The notes below the pieces were generated by a model. The model was not told where the DNA came from, did not search any database, and saw only the letters and a program-made list of their open reading frames with translations. A stretch of DNA of 64,000 nucleotides from assembly GCF_018863395.1 (NCBI RefSeq), contig NZ_JAHKRR010000002.1, positions 186,001-250,000 of the forward strand. Reading direction: 5' to 3'. This document shows positions 34,251 to 43,032 of the stretch, piece by piece. The translations under genes and the position numbers were made by a program. Position 1 is the stretch's first letter, and each line of letters begins with the position of its first letter. Source of the stretch: Sinomicrobium weinanense. Lineage in GTDB: Bacteria; Bacteroidota; Bacteroidia; Flavobacteriales; Flavobacteriaceae.

Positions 34251-36035
34251 TCAATTGGAGCCCCAGCCCGGGTTTTGTTCCAGGTTCGGGTTGAGCACCA
34301 GGTCTTCGACGGGGATGGGGAAGAGGTACTGACGGTCGTTCCACTTACGTCCGTTGGGCAGGACTTCGTAATAGGGCAATATATATCCTTCTCCGCTCAG
34401 GAATACGTCTGCTCCCACGACAACCCCGGGAAATTGCTCCTGTACGAATTTGATGCCTTCCACGGGTTTTTCGAGAAACCTTCCGGCTTTCCACCGCATA
34501 AGGTCGTCCCAGCGGAAATTCTCAAAGGCCAGTTCCACGCGTCTTTCCCTTCGTATTTCCCGGAGTACGGGTTCCGGAACGTAATCGCAGTAAGTTGCAT
34601 AATCACTATCCATCATCGGGTCGGCAGGGATTGCACCTATGTTCAGCGGCGGCATATCCACCCTGGCCCTGATCTGGTTTACGGTCTGATCAATCACATC
34701 CTGGCTTATCTGCCCCAGTTCGTATTTGGCTTCGGCATAATTAAGCAGGATCTCGGCATAGCGGAATATAGGAGCGGCCTGCATGCCACGTGTGAGCCTG
34801 CCCCAATCGTCCGGTTCGTTAAAGAACCATTTGGCAACCCTGTACCCGGTGGGACATTTGTTTCCGCTAAGCCCGGGGATATTGGGCAATGGCGCATTAT
34901 CTGCTCCCATCACTCCCTCTGCCAGGGCATACTCCCCGAAATTGCAGATGGTTTGCCGCAGCCGCGGATCGCGATTGAGCATTTCTTGCTGTATGGAATC
35001 TTTTCCCTCGAACAGAGGGCTTAACGCAATCGGTTGCCCGTCGGTACACAAATAAGTATCCACCAGAGCCCGGGTAGCTCCATGACGGTGACGTAAATTC
35101 TGGGCGTAGTACCGGCTGAAGGCTACTCCGAGGTTTTCATCGGCGCTGTATTCTTTCCATAAAATAATTTCCGGGTTATTACCATACGAATACTGGGAAA
35201 AAAGATTGTGATAATCTTCATTGATATCTCCGGTAGTATAGAGTGCATATCCGGCATTCATCAGTTTTTCGGAGGCCTCTATGCTGGCTTCGAGAAACCT
35301 GGCACCGTCCAAACCGAGTTCGGTATGATATTTACGGTAAGTTCCTTCAAAAAGCCCTATACGCGACTTCAGGTGCAGGGCCACATCTTTACTGATCCTC
35401 CCAGGTTTCTGTGATCCTTTTTCGGGAAGATTGGCAATGGCTTCGTCCAATACTTTCATCACGGAATCCATAACTTCCTCTCTCGGGGAACGGGGGGCAT
35501 AAAGTTCTTCGGAATCGGTTTCCAGTACATGGGTATACCACGGTACATCTCCAAAAGTCTTTACCTTTTTAAAATAATCCCAGGCTTTAAAGAACAGAAC
35601 TTCCCCCAGGTAAACATTCCTCACCTCAGGGGCTACATCCCCTCTTTGGTAGTTGTCGAGAAAGTAGTTGAGTTTTCTCATATCTCCCCAGCTCCAGCCT
35701 CCGCTGCCGCTACCTTCTGTCGTGTGACTGGTATATTCATTGGCTGCTACTTTGGAATAAGAGTTTGGCGCAGCATTATCGGTAATAACATCTCCATAGG
35801 GAATGGCAGCTTCATTATAACCATACGGACTAATAGTACCATCTCCCCATTCGTAACTGAACCCACGGATATAAACAGCATACAGTTCGTTACAATACAG
35901 TTCCAGGTCCTGTTCGGTCTGCCAGAAATTTTCGTCAGTGATCTGGTCCAGGGGATACCTTTCCATAAAATCGTCGTTACAGCTACTGACGAGAAGTCCG
36001 GCACATACTGTTATAAGTATATATAATCTCTTCAT
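34251..36035 (-). CDS. SusD/RagB family nutrient-binding lipoprotein, module 3
   Basis: 594 residues. Signal MKRLYILITVCAGLLVSSC followed by NDDFMERYPLDQITDENFW. Typical motifs: APRSPREEVMDSVMKVLDEA, LKSRIGLFEGTYRKYH, RYAEILLNYAEAKYELG, IRRERRVELAFENFRWDDLMRW and PIPVEDLVLNPNLEQNPGWG. Many of these segments, including GTYRKYH and the MDSV block, are shared with the module 5 SusD and not with modules 1, 2 or 4, so modules 3 and 5 are probably paralogous. It lies 21 bp after its SusC. Confidence 0.95.
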   Translation of the reverse strand: MKRLYILITVCAGLLVSSCNDDFMERYPLDQITDENFWQTEQDLELYCNELYAVYIRGFSYEWGDGTISPYGYNEAAIPYGDVITDNAAPNSYSKVAANEYTSHTTEGSGSGGWSWGDMRKLNYFLDNYQRGDVAPEVRNVYLGEVLFFKAWDYFKKVKTFGDVPWYTHVLETDSEELYAPRSPREEVMDSVMKVLDEAIANLPEKGSQKPGRISKDVALHLKSRIGLFEGTYRKYHTELGLDGARFLEASIEASEKLMNAGYALYTTGDINEDYHNLFSQYSYGNNPEIILWKEYSADENLGVAFSRYYAQNLRHRHGATRALVDTYLCTDGQPIALSPLFEGKDSIQQEMLNRDPRLRQTICNFGEYALAEGVMGADNAPLPNIPGLSGNKCPTGYRVAKWFFNEPDDWGRLTRGMQAAPIFRYAEILLNYAEAKYELGQISQDVIDQTVNQIRARVDMPPLNIGAIPADPMMDSDYATYCDYVPEPVLREIRRERRVELAFENFRWDDLMRWKAGRFLEKPVEGIKFVQEQFPGVVVGADVFLSGEGYILPYYEVLPNGRKWNDRQYLFPIPVEDLVLNPNLEQNPGWGSN

Positions 36036-36056
36036 TTGGAAATAATTTAAATGTTG

Positions 36057-39000
36057 TTAAAAGGTTACCTGAAGGCCAAGTGCAAAAGATCGCATCATGG
36101 GATAATCAGCACTCATGAGTTCGGGGTCAAACAGATCCGGGACCTTGGTATACTCCCAGATATTATAGGCCGAAGCAGACAAACGCAATTTTTCTACCTT
36201 GATCTTTTGGCTGACTTCCTTTGGCAATGTATAACCCAGGGCCAGGTTTTTCAGGCGTATATAAGATGCATCCTGCAAATACCGGGTTTGTACCTGCCTG
36301 TTCGCGCCCTTGTTCTTGTAGGCCGGGAAGTAGGCATCCGTGCGTTCCGGGGTCCAGGTATTGTTATACACGTCCCAGGTCCCGGAAGAACCGGCCATAC
36401 CGCCCCAGTACATATTATGCCCCAACCAGAAATCCCTTTTGCCCACGCCCTGGAAAAAGATATTCAGATCGAAGTTTTTCCAGAAAGCGTTCATGTTAAG
36501 ACCGAATTGGTATCTCGGAGTGCTGTTCCCGATGATCTTCCGGTCCCCGGAATTTTCCAGGGTATTCTCCCCGGGGCCTATCTCCCCGTCACCATTCAGG
36601 TCCTTGTAACGGACATCTCCCGGGAACCATCTGGAATTGAGCAGTTCCTGGCTGGGCGCAGCCTCAATCTCCTCTTCACTTTGAAAGATCCCCGCAGTTT
36701 CGTAACCCCAGATATCTCCCAGTTTCGCGCCCTCATACAGGCCTCCACTCCGGTTTCCCGAATCTATGATCTTATTGGGATTTCCGTCAAATGACAATAC
36801 CTCACTTTGATAGTCCCAAAGGTTCAGGCCTATATCATACCGGAAACCGTTGCTCAACTGATCTCTCCATTTTACTTCCAGTTCCCACCCGGTAGTCTGG
36901 ATCTCTCCGGAATTCTTTGTCGGGGACGACGCTCCCAATACCGCCGGATACTTGTCACCATCGACCAGTATGTCTTTTACTTTCTTACGGTACCATCCAA
37001 AGGAAAGGTCCAGCTTACTGAAAAGGGTCATATCTACTCCCAGATCGAGTGTAGTGGCTGTTTCCCATGTCAGGTACGGGTCCACCAGTCCGGGGGGCGT
37101 TATCCCTATCGGGCGTGTTCCGTTAAACAAATGCTGTACCTGGGAAACTGTTCCATAAGACGGGATATAGATATAGTTAGACACGTTCTGGTTGCCCAGG
37201 CTCCCATAACCCGCCCGGAACTTCAGCTCGTCAAATGCAGGTTTCAGAAACCCGGCAAACGATTCTTCCGAAAACCTCCAGGCGCCGGAAATGGACGGGA
37301 AGAACTTGAACCTCCGGTCCGTCGGAAACCTGGAAGTACCGTCGTAACGCCCGTTAGATTCCAGCAAATAACGGTTGTCAAAATTATAAGTGATCCGGTA
37401 AAATGCTCCTCTTACCGCCCAGTGGCTTTCACCGTCATAGGCATATTCGTTTCCAGTAGTTTGATTGATCACGGGGATTCCGGGAGATAAAATTCCTTCT
37501 CCCCTTCCCCTGAGATGTTCATACTTCAACCATTCCTGATTAAATCCGGCCAGCAGGGTTATATTATGGCTTCCAAGTGTAGCCGCGTAATCGGAATAGA
37601 TGTTCAGGGTGTACTGATCTGTACGATCGCTTGTCTTATCGATGTAAGACGGGCTGGTATGGGCATTTGTGAGATTGTCCCAATCCTTTTCCACACGCAA
37701 CAACTCAGGCAGAACATCTTTTTTTCTGTAATTCCTCGACATATAAGAAAAATCCGCCTTCAGGTTCCAGTTGTTCAGCAGCCTTATGGAAGGAGCTATT
37801 TTCATAAGTAACCGCTCGTTCACGCTCTTTCTGTTTGCCCCGTAACTCATAAAGGAAAGGATGTTGTCCGTATACATTTCACCCACGGGAGAATCGGCAG
37901 GAGTTTTGATCGGCATATTGATATTCCTGTCGGGTTCCCGCCCCAGGGCATTCCACCAGTTGCCCTTTCCTCCCGGGCCTATGGGTTCCTCGTATACGGT
38001 ATTGTTCCAGGAGACCTGATAATCCATTTTAAGCCAATCGGTCACTTCCGAACCGACATTGACCAGCACATTATACCTTTTGAACTTATCGGTATTGATC
38101 TTGTATATCCCTTCCTGGTCCTGGTAACCGAGAGACACCATATACGTATTCCTTTCCGATCCGCCGCGGAGGCTCAGGTTGTGTTTCATCATGGGAGCCG
38201 CATTGCGTACCGCTTCATCGTAAGGCCGGGTGTTGGCCACCCAGATAATGCTCCCGCCGGGACTCATAATGTAAGGCTGATTTTCTTCAGGGTTGTCCCT
38301 GTATGCCTTTATGGCGTCCAGCGTTTCATACATATCACCGGAAGGGGTACGGCCTTCCAGTTCTACTGCTTTTATTGCCGCTTCCTGTATGGTATAGGCG
38401 TCCAGAAGGCCGGGCCGGGCCGAAGGACGGCTGTACTGAAAGGAGGTATTATAAGTGATCCGGGGTTTTTGGGATCTCCTTCCCTTCTTTGTGGTTACCA
38501 ATACCACACCATTAGCGGCACGGGCTCCGTAAATAGCGGCAGAAGCAGCGTCTTTCAGGATACTGATACTTTCTATATCTTCGGGGTTGAGCATGTTAAT
38601 GTCCATCTGAACCCCATCTACAAGGATAAATGGACTGCCCGTCTGAAATTCGAATTTCTTGTTATTCGGATTATCATCATTCAACTGGAGGGAAGTACCT
38701 CCACGGATATTAAAGGTTGGAGTGGCATTCGGGTTTCCGTTGGGAATATTAATATTAAGATTAGGCAATACCCCCTGCAAAGCCTGCCCCATATTGGCCA
38801 CCGGACGGTTCTCCAGGGCCTCCGATGTAACCTGGCTTACGGCTCCCGTAAGGTTAACCTTTTTCTGGGTACCATAGCCCACCACTACAACTTCTTCCAG
38901 GTTGGCCACATCCTCTTTTAAGGTTATGTTTATTTCAGATTGCCCGTTTACCGGGACTTCGGTGCTCACAAATCCCATATAGGAAATGGCCAGTATTGCA

Positions 39001-39548
39001 TCCTGGTCAGAGACAGTTATGGAAAAATTCCCGTCAAAATCGGATTGAGTTCCGCTATCGGTCCCTTTTTCCACTATACTGGCCCCGGGAAGTGGTTGTC
39101 CTTCCGTATCGGTCACGGTCCCGGATACTTCCCAACCCTGCACGGCCTGCGGAGCTTCTGCATCATCCGGAATTTTTAACGGTTTTTTCCGGACCACAAC
39201 CTGCCTGCCGTCGAGTTCATAAACCAGTCCGTTTGCCGGGAATACACGGTTCAGAATATCCTGAAGCGTGGCATTTGTGAGCTTTACAGATACTTTCCGA
39301 TCACTGTCTATCGTACCGTCCTTGTAAAAGAATACATATTCACTTTTTTCCTGTATTTTTTTGAACAGGTTCTGTATGGTAATGTTCTCGACATTTATAT
39401 CCATCCGGGTCTGTGCGGTGGAATGGCTTGCATAAACGGAGGACAAACCGATGCCGATAAATAGGAGGAAGATCTTCATCACGGTCCACAAGTACCTCCA
39501 TAAGGGATCTATCTCCCTAAGGAAGTCAAGGTTAGTTTTTTTATTCAT
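36057..39548 (-). CDS. SusC/RagA family TonB-dependent transporter with STN domain, module 3
   Basis: 1163 residues. N-terminus with a signal (FLLFIGIGLSSVYASHSTA), STN domain (MDINVENITIQNLFKKIQEKSEYVFF...), carboxypeptidase-regulatory-like domain (SGTVTDTEGQPLPGASIVEK), LEEVVVVGYGTQKK, plug (FNIRGGTSLQLND, SILKDAASAAIYGARAANG) and barrel ending in RSFALGLQVTF. The plug contains a 12-residue insertion (NDDNPNNKKFEF) compared with module 5. It takes up the products of the proteases encoded downstream and signals to FecR. Confidence 0.95.
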   Translation of the reverse strand: MNKKTNLDFLREIDPLWRYLWTVMKIFLLFIGIGLSSVYASHSTAQTRMDINVENITIQNLFKKIQEKSEYVFFYKDGTIDSDRKVSVKLTNATLQDILNRVFPANGLVYELDGRQVVVRKKPLKIPDDAEAPQAVQGWEVSGTVTDTEGQPLPGASIVEKGTDSGTQSDFDGNFSITVSDQDAILAISYMGFVSTEVPVNGQSEINITLKEDVANLEEVVVVGYGTQKKVNLTGAVSQVTSEALENRPVANMGQALQGVLPNLNINIPNGNPNATPTFNIRGGTSLQLNDDNPNNKKFEFQTGSPFILVDGVQMDINMLNPEDIESISILKDAASAAIYGARAANGVVLVTTKKGRRSQKPRITYNTSFQYSRPSARPGLLDAYTIQEAAIKAVELEGRTPSGDMYETLDAIKAYRDNPEENQPYIMSPGGSIIWVANTRPYDEAVRNAAPMMKHNLSLRGGSERNTYMVSLGYQDQEGIYKINTDKFKRYNVLVNVGSEVTDWLKMDYQVSWNNTVYEEPIGPGGKGNWWNALGREPDRNINMPIKTPADSPVGEMYTDNILSFMSYGANRKSVNERLLMKIAPSIRLLNNWNLKADFSYMSRNYRKKDVLPELLRVEKDWDNLTNAHTSPSYIDKTSDRTDQYTLNIYSDYAATLGSHNITLLAGFNQEWLKYEHLRGRGEGILSPGIPVINQTTGNEYAYDGESHWAVRGAFYRITYNFDNRYLLESNGRYDGTSRFPTDRRFKFFPSISGAWRFSEESFAGFLKPAFDELKFRAGYGSLGNQNVSNYIYIPSYGTVSQVQHLFNGTRPIGITPPGLVDPYLTWETATTLDLGVDMTLFSKLDLSFGWYRKKVKDILVDGDKYPAVLGASSPTKNSGEIQTTGWELEVKWRDQLSNGFRYDIGLNLWDYQSEVLSFDGNPNKIIDSGNRSGGLYEGAKLGDIWGYETAGIFQSEEEIEAAPSQELLNSRWFPGDVRYKDLNGDGEIGPGENTLENSGDRKIIGNSTPRYQFGLNMNAFWKNFDLNIFFQGVGKRDFWLGHNMYWGGMAGSSGTWDVYNNTWTPERTDAYFPAYKNKGANRQVQTRYLQDASYIRLKNLALGYTLPKEVSQKIKVEKLRLSASAYNIWEYTKVPDLFDPELMSADYPMMRSFALGLQVTF

Positions 39549-39610
39549 ATTTTTGTTGTGTTTGTTGATTAATTTTACTGTTTCAGCACAGTAAGGTTAA
39601 TTTCTTTCCA

Positions 39611-39636
39611 ACAGGAGGTGTTGGCGCATCTCCTGT
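39611..39636 (-). promoter_or_regulatory. stem-loop in the fecR-susC gap, module 3
   Basis: ACAGGAGGTG / CATCTCCTGT arms around a loop with TGGCG, 63-88 bases before the SusC start. Placement and the GGAGATG...CACCTCC pattern match the module 1 and 2 stem-loops, but the downstream leader differs. Confidence 0.5.
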
Positions 39637-39665
39637 TTTCTGTATTGCTTTTTTATTTCACAGGC

Positions 39666-40694
39666 TTAATTCTTTTGGTTAATGATCCATTGGTTTTCTC
39701 CGCCTCTTGAATATTCAAAATCGGTGGTTTTTCCTATTGTACTTATAACTTGTTCTACACTGTTTTTCAGGTCGAGATAACCCGAGAAGGTCTGTCCGGC
39801 CAGGGTTTTGTTTTTTATCCTGATATCCACATTGTAATACCTTGACAGCTTTTTTACGATATCGTCCAGCCTGTCCCCCTCAAAAATAAATATGCCCTCT
39901 TTCCACGAAAAATAGTTTTCTACATCCACTTCCCTGGACGCCATCTGTTGAGAACCTTTGTCATATACAGTCATGGTTCCGGGAGATATTCTGATGGTTT
40001 TCTCTTTTTTCAGCAATCCATCCCCCTTGTAGGCTATTTCTACACTACCGCTTTTAAGTACGGTACTGACCGAACTGTCTTCAGGATAATTGCTCACGTT
40101 AAAGACCGTTCCCAATACTTTTATTTTATGGTCGTCTGCAAGGACCAGAAAAGGTTGGTCTTTATTGTGGGCCACATCAAAAATGCCTTCTCCTTCCAGA
40201 TAGACTTCCCTGTTTTTTTGTGTAAAAGCCACAGGATATACCAATTTCGAACCCGAGTTGAGCCAGACCACTGTACCATCGGAAAGTGCTACCCTGGACC
40301 TTCGCCCATAGGGCACGATCAGGGTATTATAAGCCACTCCCTGCTGCTCTTTATCCTGGGTTATGGTCCTGGAAGCCCCTATCCTGACTTCCTTTCCCGT
40401 TTTGGAATAGGTTATGGCCGAGTCGCTCTCAGATACAACCACTCCCTGGCCGTCACTGAATATGAGTTCTACATCGCTGTTATTTTTGTCGGGATCCTCT
40501 GTCCCGGTCTTCGCGTATTTGTAGATGGCAGATGTTTGTTCACCGCCGTAATAATAAAATCCGGCCGACATGGCCAGCAGCATACAACCCAGGATCACCG
40601 TGCCCTGTTTTATGCGCTGCCTCCTTTTGTACCTCCCCACAGAGTGGAGTATCCGCTTCTTTAATGCCTTTTTATCGTCCTCGTGTATATTCAC
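39666..40694 (-). CDS. FecR family anti-sigma factor, module 3
   Basis: 342 residues. A short basic N-terminus (ALKKRILHSVGRYKRRQRIKQG) lacks the roughly 60-residue sigma-binding region of the other FecR proteins. A transmembrane helix (TVILGCMLLAMSAGFYYYGG) starts near residue 28, then the FecR domain (VPYGRRSRVALSDGTVVWLNSG, EVYLEGEGIFDV, LGTVFNVSNY) and a C-terminal domain ending in WIINQ. The sigma factor lies upstream across a 624-bp repeat-filled gap. How this short form holds its sigma is unclear. Confidence 0.9.
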   Translation of the reverse strand: MNIHEDDKKALKKRILHSVGRYKRRQRIKQGTVILGCMLLAMSAGFYYYGGEQTSAIYKYAKTGTEDPDKNNSDVELIFSDGQGVVVSESDSAITYSKTGKEVRIGASRTITQDKEQQGVAYNTLIVPYGRRSRVALSDGTVVWLNSGSKLVYPVAFTQKNREVYLEGEGIFDVAHNKDQPFLVLADDHKIKVLGTVFNVSNYPEDSSVSTVLKSGSVEIAYKGDGLLKKEKTIRISPGTMTVYDKGSQQMASREVDVENYFSWKEGIFIFEGDRLDDIVKKLSRYYNVDIRIKNKTLAGQTFSGYLDLKNSVEQVISTIGKTTDFEYSRGGENQWIINQKN

Positions 40695-40828
40695 TTTTGT
40701 TTTTTTCCGGTTTTGGTACTTGGCCCAGGGGGATTTTACATGGGTTAGCCATAATTGTCCCCCTTGCCTCTACTTCGGCTATGCTCAGCACATCGTCTCC
40801 AGGGCAATGTCGTTTGGTTTGGCAAACT

Positions 40829-41171
40829 ATATCACCCCTTCGGGGTTTGTTTATTGTTTTAATGTTTCGGGCTATAAATATGTCATCCCTTCGGGATTTA
40901 TTATTGCCTGAATAGTCGATATCTTTATAGAAACAAAATCATCAAAGGCCACCATCCTTTCTCAATTTATAAAGCCTGAAAGGCTGACATATTTATAAGC
41001 TATAAATATGTTATCCCTTCGGGATTTATTATTACCTGAAAAGTCGATATCTTTATAGGCACTAAATCGTCAAAGGCCATCATCTTTTCTCAATTTATAA
41101 AGCCTGAAAGGCTGACATATTTATAGAAACACAATCGTTAATGATGCATTAAACCCCGAAGGGGTGACATA
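40829..41171. repeat. REP-like array between fecR and sigma of module 3
   Basis: Two tandem units of about 128 bp (40871-40998 and 40999-41125) each contain CCCTTCGGG and GCCTGAAAGGC hairpins spaced by TATAAATATG-type sequence. The array is flanked by inverted ends ATCACCCCTTCGGGGTTT (40831 onward) and AAACCCCGAAGGGGTGA (41150 onward), and further out by GGCAATGTC / GACATTGCC arms. The gap from 40695 to 41318 has no plausible gene. The short hairpins resemble REP elements linked to IS200-like (RAYT) transposases in Bacteroidota. Confidence 0.75.
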
Positions 41172-41246
41172 TTATTCTCCATGGCCTTAATTAAATGACA
41201 TTGCCTCACGGAGGGTATTTTTTCACACCCGACCGAAAGGCGGCAT

Positions 41247-41277
41247 TGCCCTTTATTATATAAGAGGGCATTTTTTT
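41247..41277 (+). terminator. terminator-like hairpin with T-run
   Basis: Perfect TGCCCT / AGGGCA stem followed by seven Ts on the plus strand, although no plus-strand gene lies upstream. It could be the outer edge of the neighbouring REP-like array. Confidence 0.35.
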
Positions 41278-41318
41278 GGTTTTATAGACAAAAAATTTGC
41301 GAAAATTTTACGGTAAGT

Positions 41319-41921
41319 TTACATTTCCTTCCGGAAAAACACATAAAGAGCAGTGACCAGGCATGGGAGAAAATGCTTCCTCAACATTTTTACCGCCCTA
41401 TAAATCAATGTCCTGGAGGTTTCTACGGAAACATTCATGATCTCGGCTATTTCCTCATAGGGCTTTCCTTCGTTGAATTTCAGGGCCAGTGCCTGCCGCT
41501 GCCTGTCGGTAAGCTGGTCGAAAGAGGTCTTTAAACGCAATACTTTTTCGGTCTGGATCTCAGAAAAGATAAATTCTTCTTCGACAGACTGTACAGGGTC
41601 ACTGGCAGGCACCATTCTACCGGAGGTTTCATCATTGAACAGGGGTTGTTCGCGGGTTTTGCGTTTCCGGTTTATATTTCGCTGCAGGGACCGCAACAGG
41701 TAAGACCGGACATTGACACCCGCAGAAAGTTTTTTCCGGTACTTGTACAGGTCCAGGAAAAGGTCGTGGATACAATCCATCACACACGCCCTGTCACCGC
41801 AGATACGCATGCCGTGGGCAAACAATATATCGGCATAGTGGTCATAGATATCTCCAAGTGCAACCGAACTGCCTTTTCGCAGTTCCTGCCACAGGTGTTC
41901 TATGTTCTCTTGCGGTTCCAA
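41319..41921 (-). CDS. ECF RNA polymerase sigma-70 factor (FecI-like), module 3
   Basis: 200 residues. Region 2 (ALGDIYDHYADILFAHGMRIC, VMDCIHDLFLDLYKYRKKL, YLLRSLQRNINRKRK) and region 4 (LTDRQRQALALKFNEGKPYEEIAEIMNVSVETSRTLIYRAVKMLRK) are present. Upstream are TTTG-N18-TAACTTTA and a perfect operator-like palindrome. It diverges from the module 4 sigma, 384 bp away, and works with the unusually short FecR of module 3. Confidence 0.93.
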   Translation of the reverse strand: MEPQENIEHLWQELRKGSSVALGDIYDHYADILFAHGMRICGDRACVMDCIHDLFLDLYKYRKKLSAGVNVRSYLLRSLQRNINRKRKTREQPLFNDETSGRMVPASDPVQSVEEEFIFSEIQTEKVLRLKTSFDQLTDRQRQALALKFNEGKPYEEIAEIMNVSVETSRTLIYRAVKMLRKHFLPCLVTALYVFFRKEM

Positions 41922-42045
41922 AAAACTTGAATCTGGTTATATACAACTAAAGCAATCCGTTCTCCTGTGTCCTGAACCAAAAACGCCTTTTTCCTTCCCT
42001 GTTGCCGGGATTGTTTATAAATTCCTACAACGAGGTTCTTATTTT

Positions 42046-42100
42046 ATGTTATCGAACACATTAGCACAGGTAAAGTTAACACATTTTTTAGAAAAACAAA
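42046..42100 (-). promoter_or_regulatory. promoter and perfect operator-like palindrome of the module 3 sigma gene
   Basis: On the minus strand TTTG (plus 42097-42100), 18-bp spacer, TAACTTTA (42071-42078), 9 bases, then ATGTGTTCGATAACAT (42046-42061), which fits ATGTnnTCGAnnACAT exactly and is identical to the 62060 site. The operator overlaps the expected transcription start about 125 bp from the ATG. Between this and the module 4 sigma at 42306 nothing else is recognised. Confidence 0.55.
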
Positions 42101-42305
42101 TTAATATCCGCCAAAACGAAGCGTTATCTGTAAAGAACAGGGCATCCTGTTACATTTTTTCTTTTTGTTGTTGATAAAAAGTATATTTTATTCAAAAGCA
42201 ATTTGTATATTATCCCGACAAAACCGGAAGGCGAAACTTAAACAGTTTCTTAAACATTTATTAATAACGGGCTCCCGTAAATTTTATACTATTGCCTTTG
42301 CTACT

Positions 42306-42863
42306 ATGGAAGTTACAGACAACAGACTTTTTGACCTTATCCGGGAAAACAACGAACTCGCTTTTCATGAGGTCTACAACAGGTACTGGCAGAAACTGCT
42401 GGTAGTATCTTCTTCCATTTTGCAGGACAGGGAAGCCGCGCAAGACGTGGTTCAGGACGTTTTTATACGGATCTGGATTAAACGCCGCGAGCTGGAGATT
42501 GAAAACGTCAATGCCTATCTGTACCAGGCCGTAAAGCTCAGGTGTTTTGAATACCTCCGCAGGAACAAGATCAACCAGAAGCTGATGGACAGGATCAACC
42601 ACATCCTCCATGTGAACGATGTTGAGGAAAGCCTGAACCTGAAAGAAACCCAGGGCATCCTTCAAAAAAGCATACAGTCCATTCCGGCCAAAAGCCTTGT
42701 TATCTTCCGGATGAGCAGGGACGATGCCATGTCGCACCGGGAGATCGCGGAAAAAATGCAGATCTCCAAAAAAGCCGTGGAATACCATATCACGGTCTCC
42801 CTTAAACACCTTCGCAAACTCCTTACGGAATCTACCATCCTTTTTTTGTTTTATTTTTTTTAA
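42306..42863 (+). CDS. ECF RNA polymerase sigma-70 factor (FecI-like), module 4
   Basis: 185 residues from the ATG at 42306; an upstream in-frame start at 42165 lies in AT-rich DNA and gives an atypical basic extension. Region 2 (NELAFHEVYNRYWQKLLVVSSSIL, AAQDVVQDVFIRIWIKRREL, AVKLRCFEYLRRNK) and region 4 (IPAKSLVIFRMSRDDAMSHREIAEKMQISKKAVEYHITVSLKHLRKLL), with a very hydrophobic C-terminus. It heads the plus-strand module 4, 169 bp before fecR. Confidence 0.92.
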   Translation: MEVTDNRLFDLIRENNELAFHEVYNRYWQKLLVVSSSILQDREAAQDVVQDVFIRIWIKRRELEIENVNAYLYQAVKLRCFEYLRRNKINQKLMDRINHILHVNDVEESLNLKETQGILQKSIQSIPAKSLVIFRMSRDDAMSHREIAEKMQISKKAVEYHITVSLKHLRKLLTESTILFLFYFF

Positions 42864-43032
42864 GGCCAGTTATTTTCGGACTTAAGACTTCAGGACATAT
42901 GACGTGGGAGTAACGTTTAAAATTTAAAAACCCTACATCTTACATACTGATTCTTATGTGATTACTGATAATTTTTATATTTTTTTAGGGTTGTCCCCTT
43001 CCGGTGCATCTATAAGGTAGAAACACCTATTG

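Noticed and set aside
40871-41125. Two 128-bp direct repeats as a CRISPR array or tRNA-like cluster
   Set aside because: The units are too long, only two, with internal palindromes and no spacers; they fit a REP-like array.
42165-42305. N-terminal extension of module 4 sigma
   Set aside because: The ATG at 42306 gives the usual sigma N-terminus; the extension is from AT-rich intergenic DNA.
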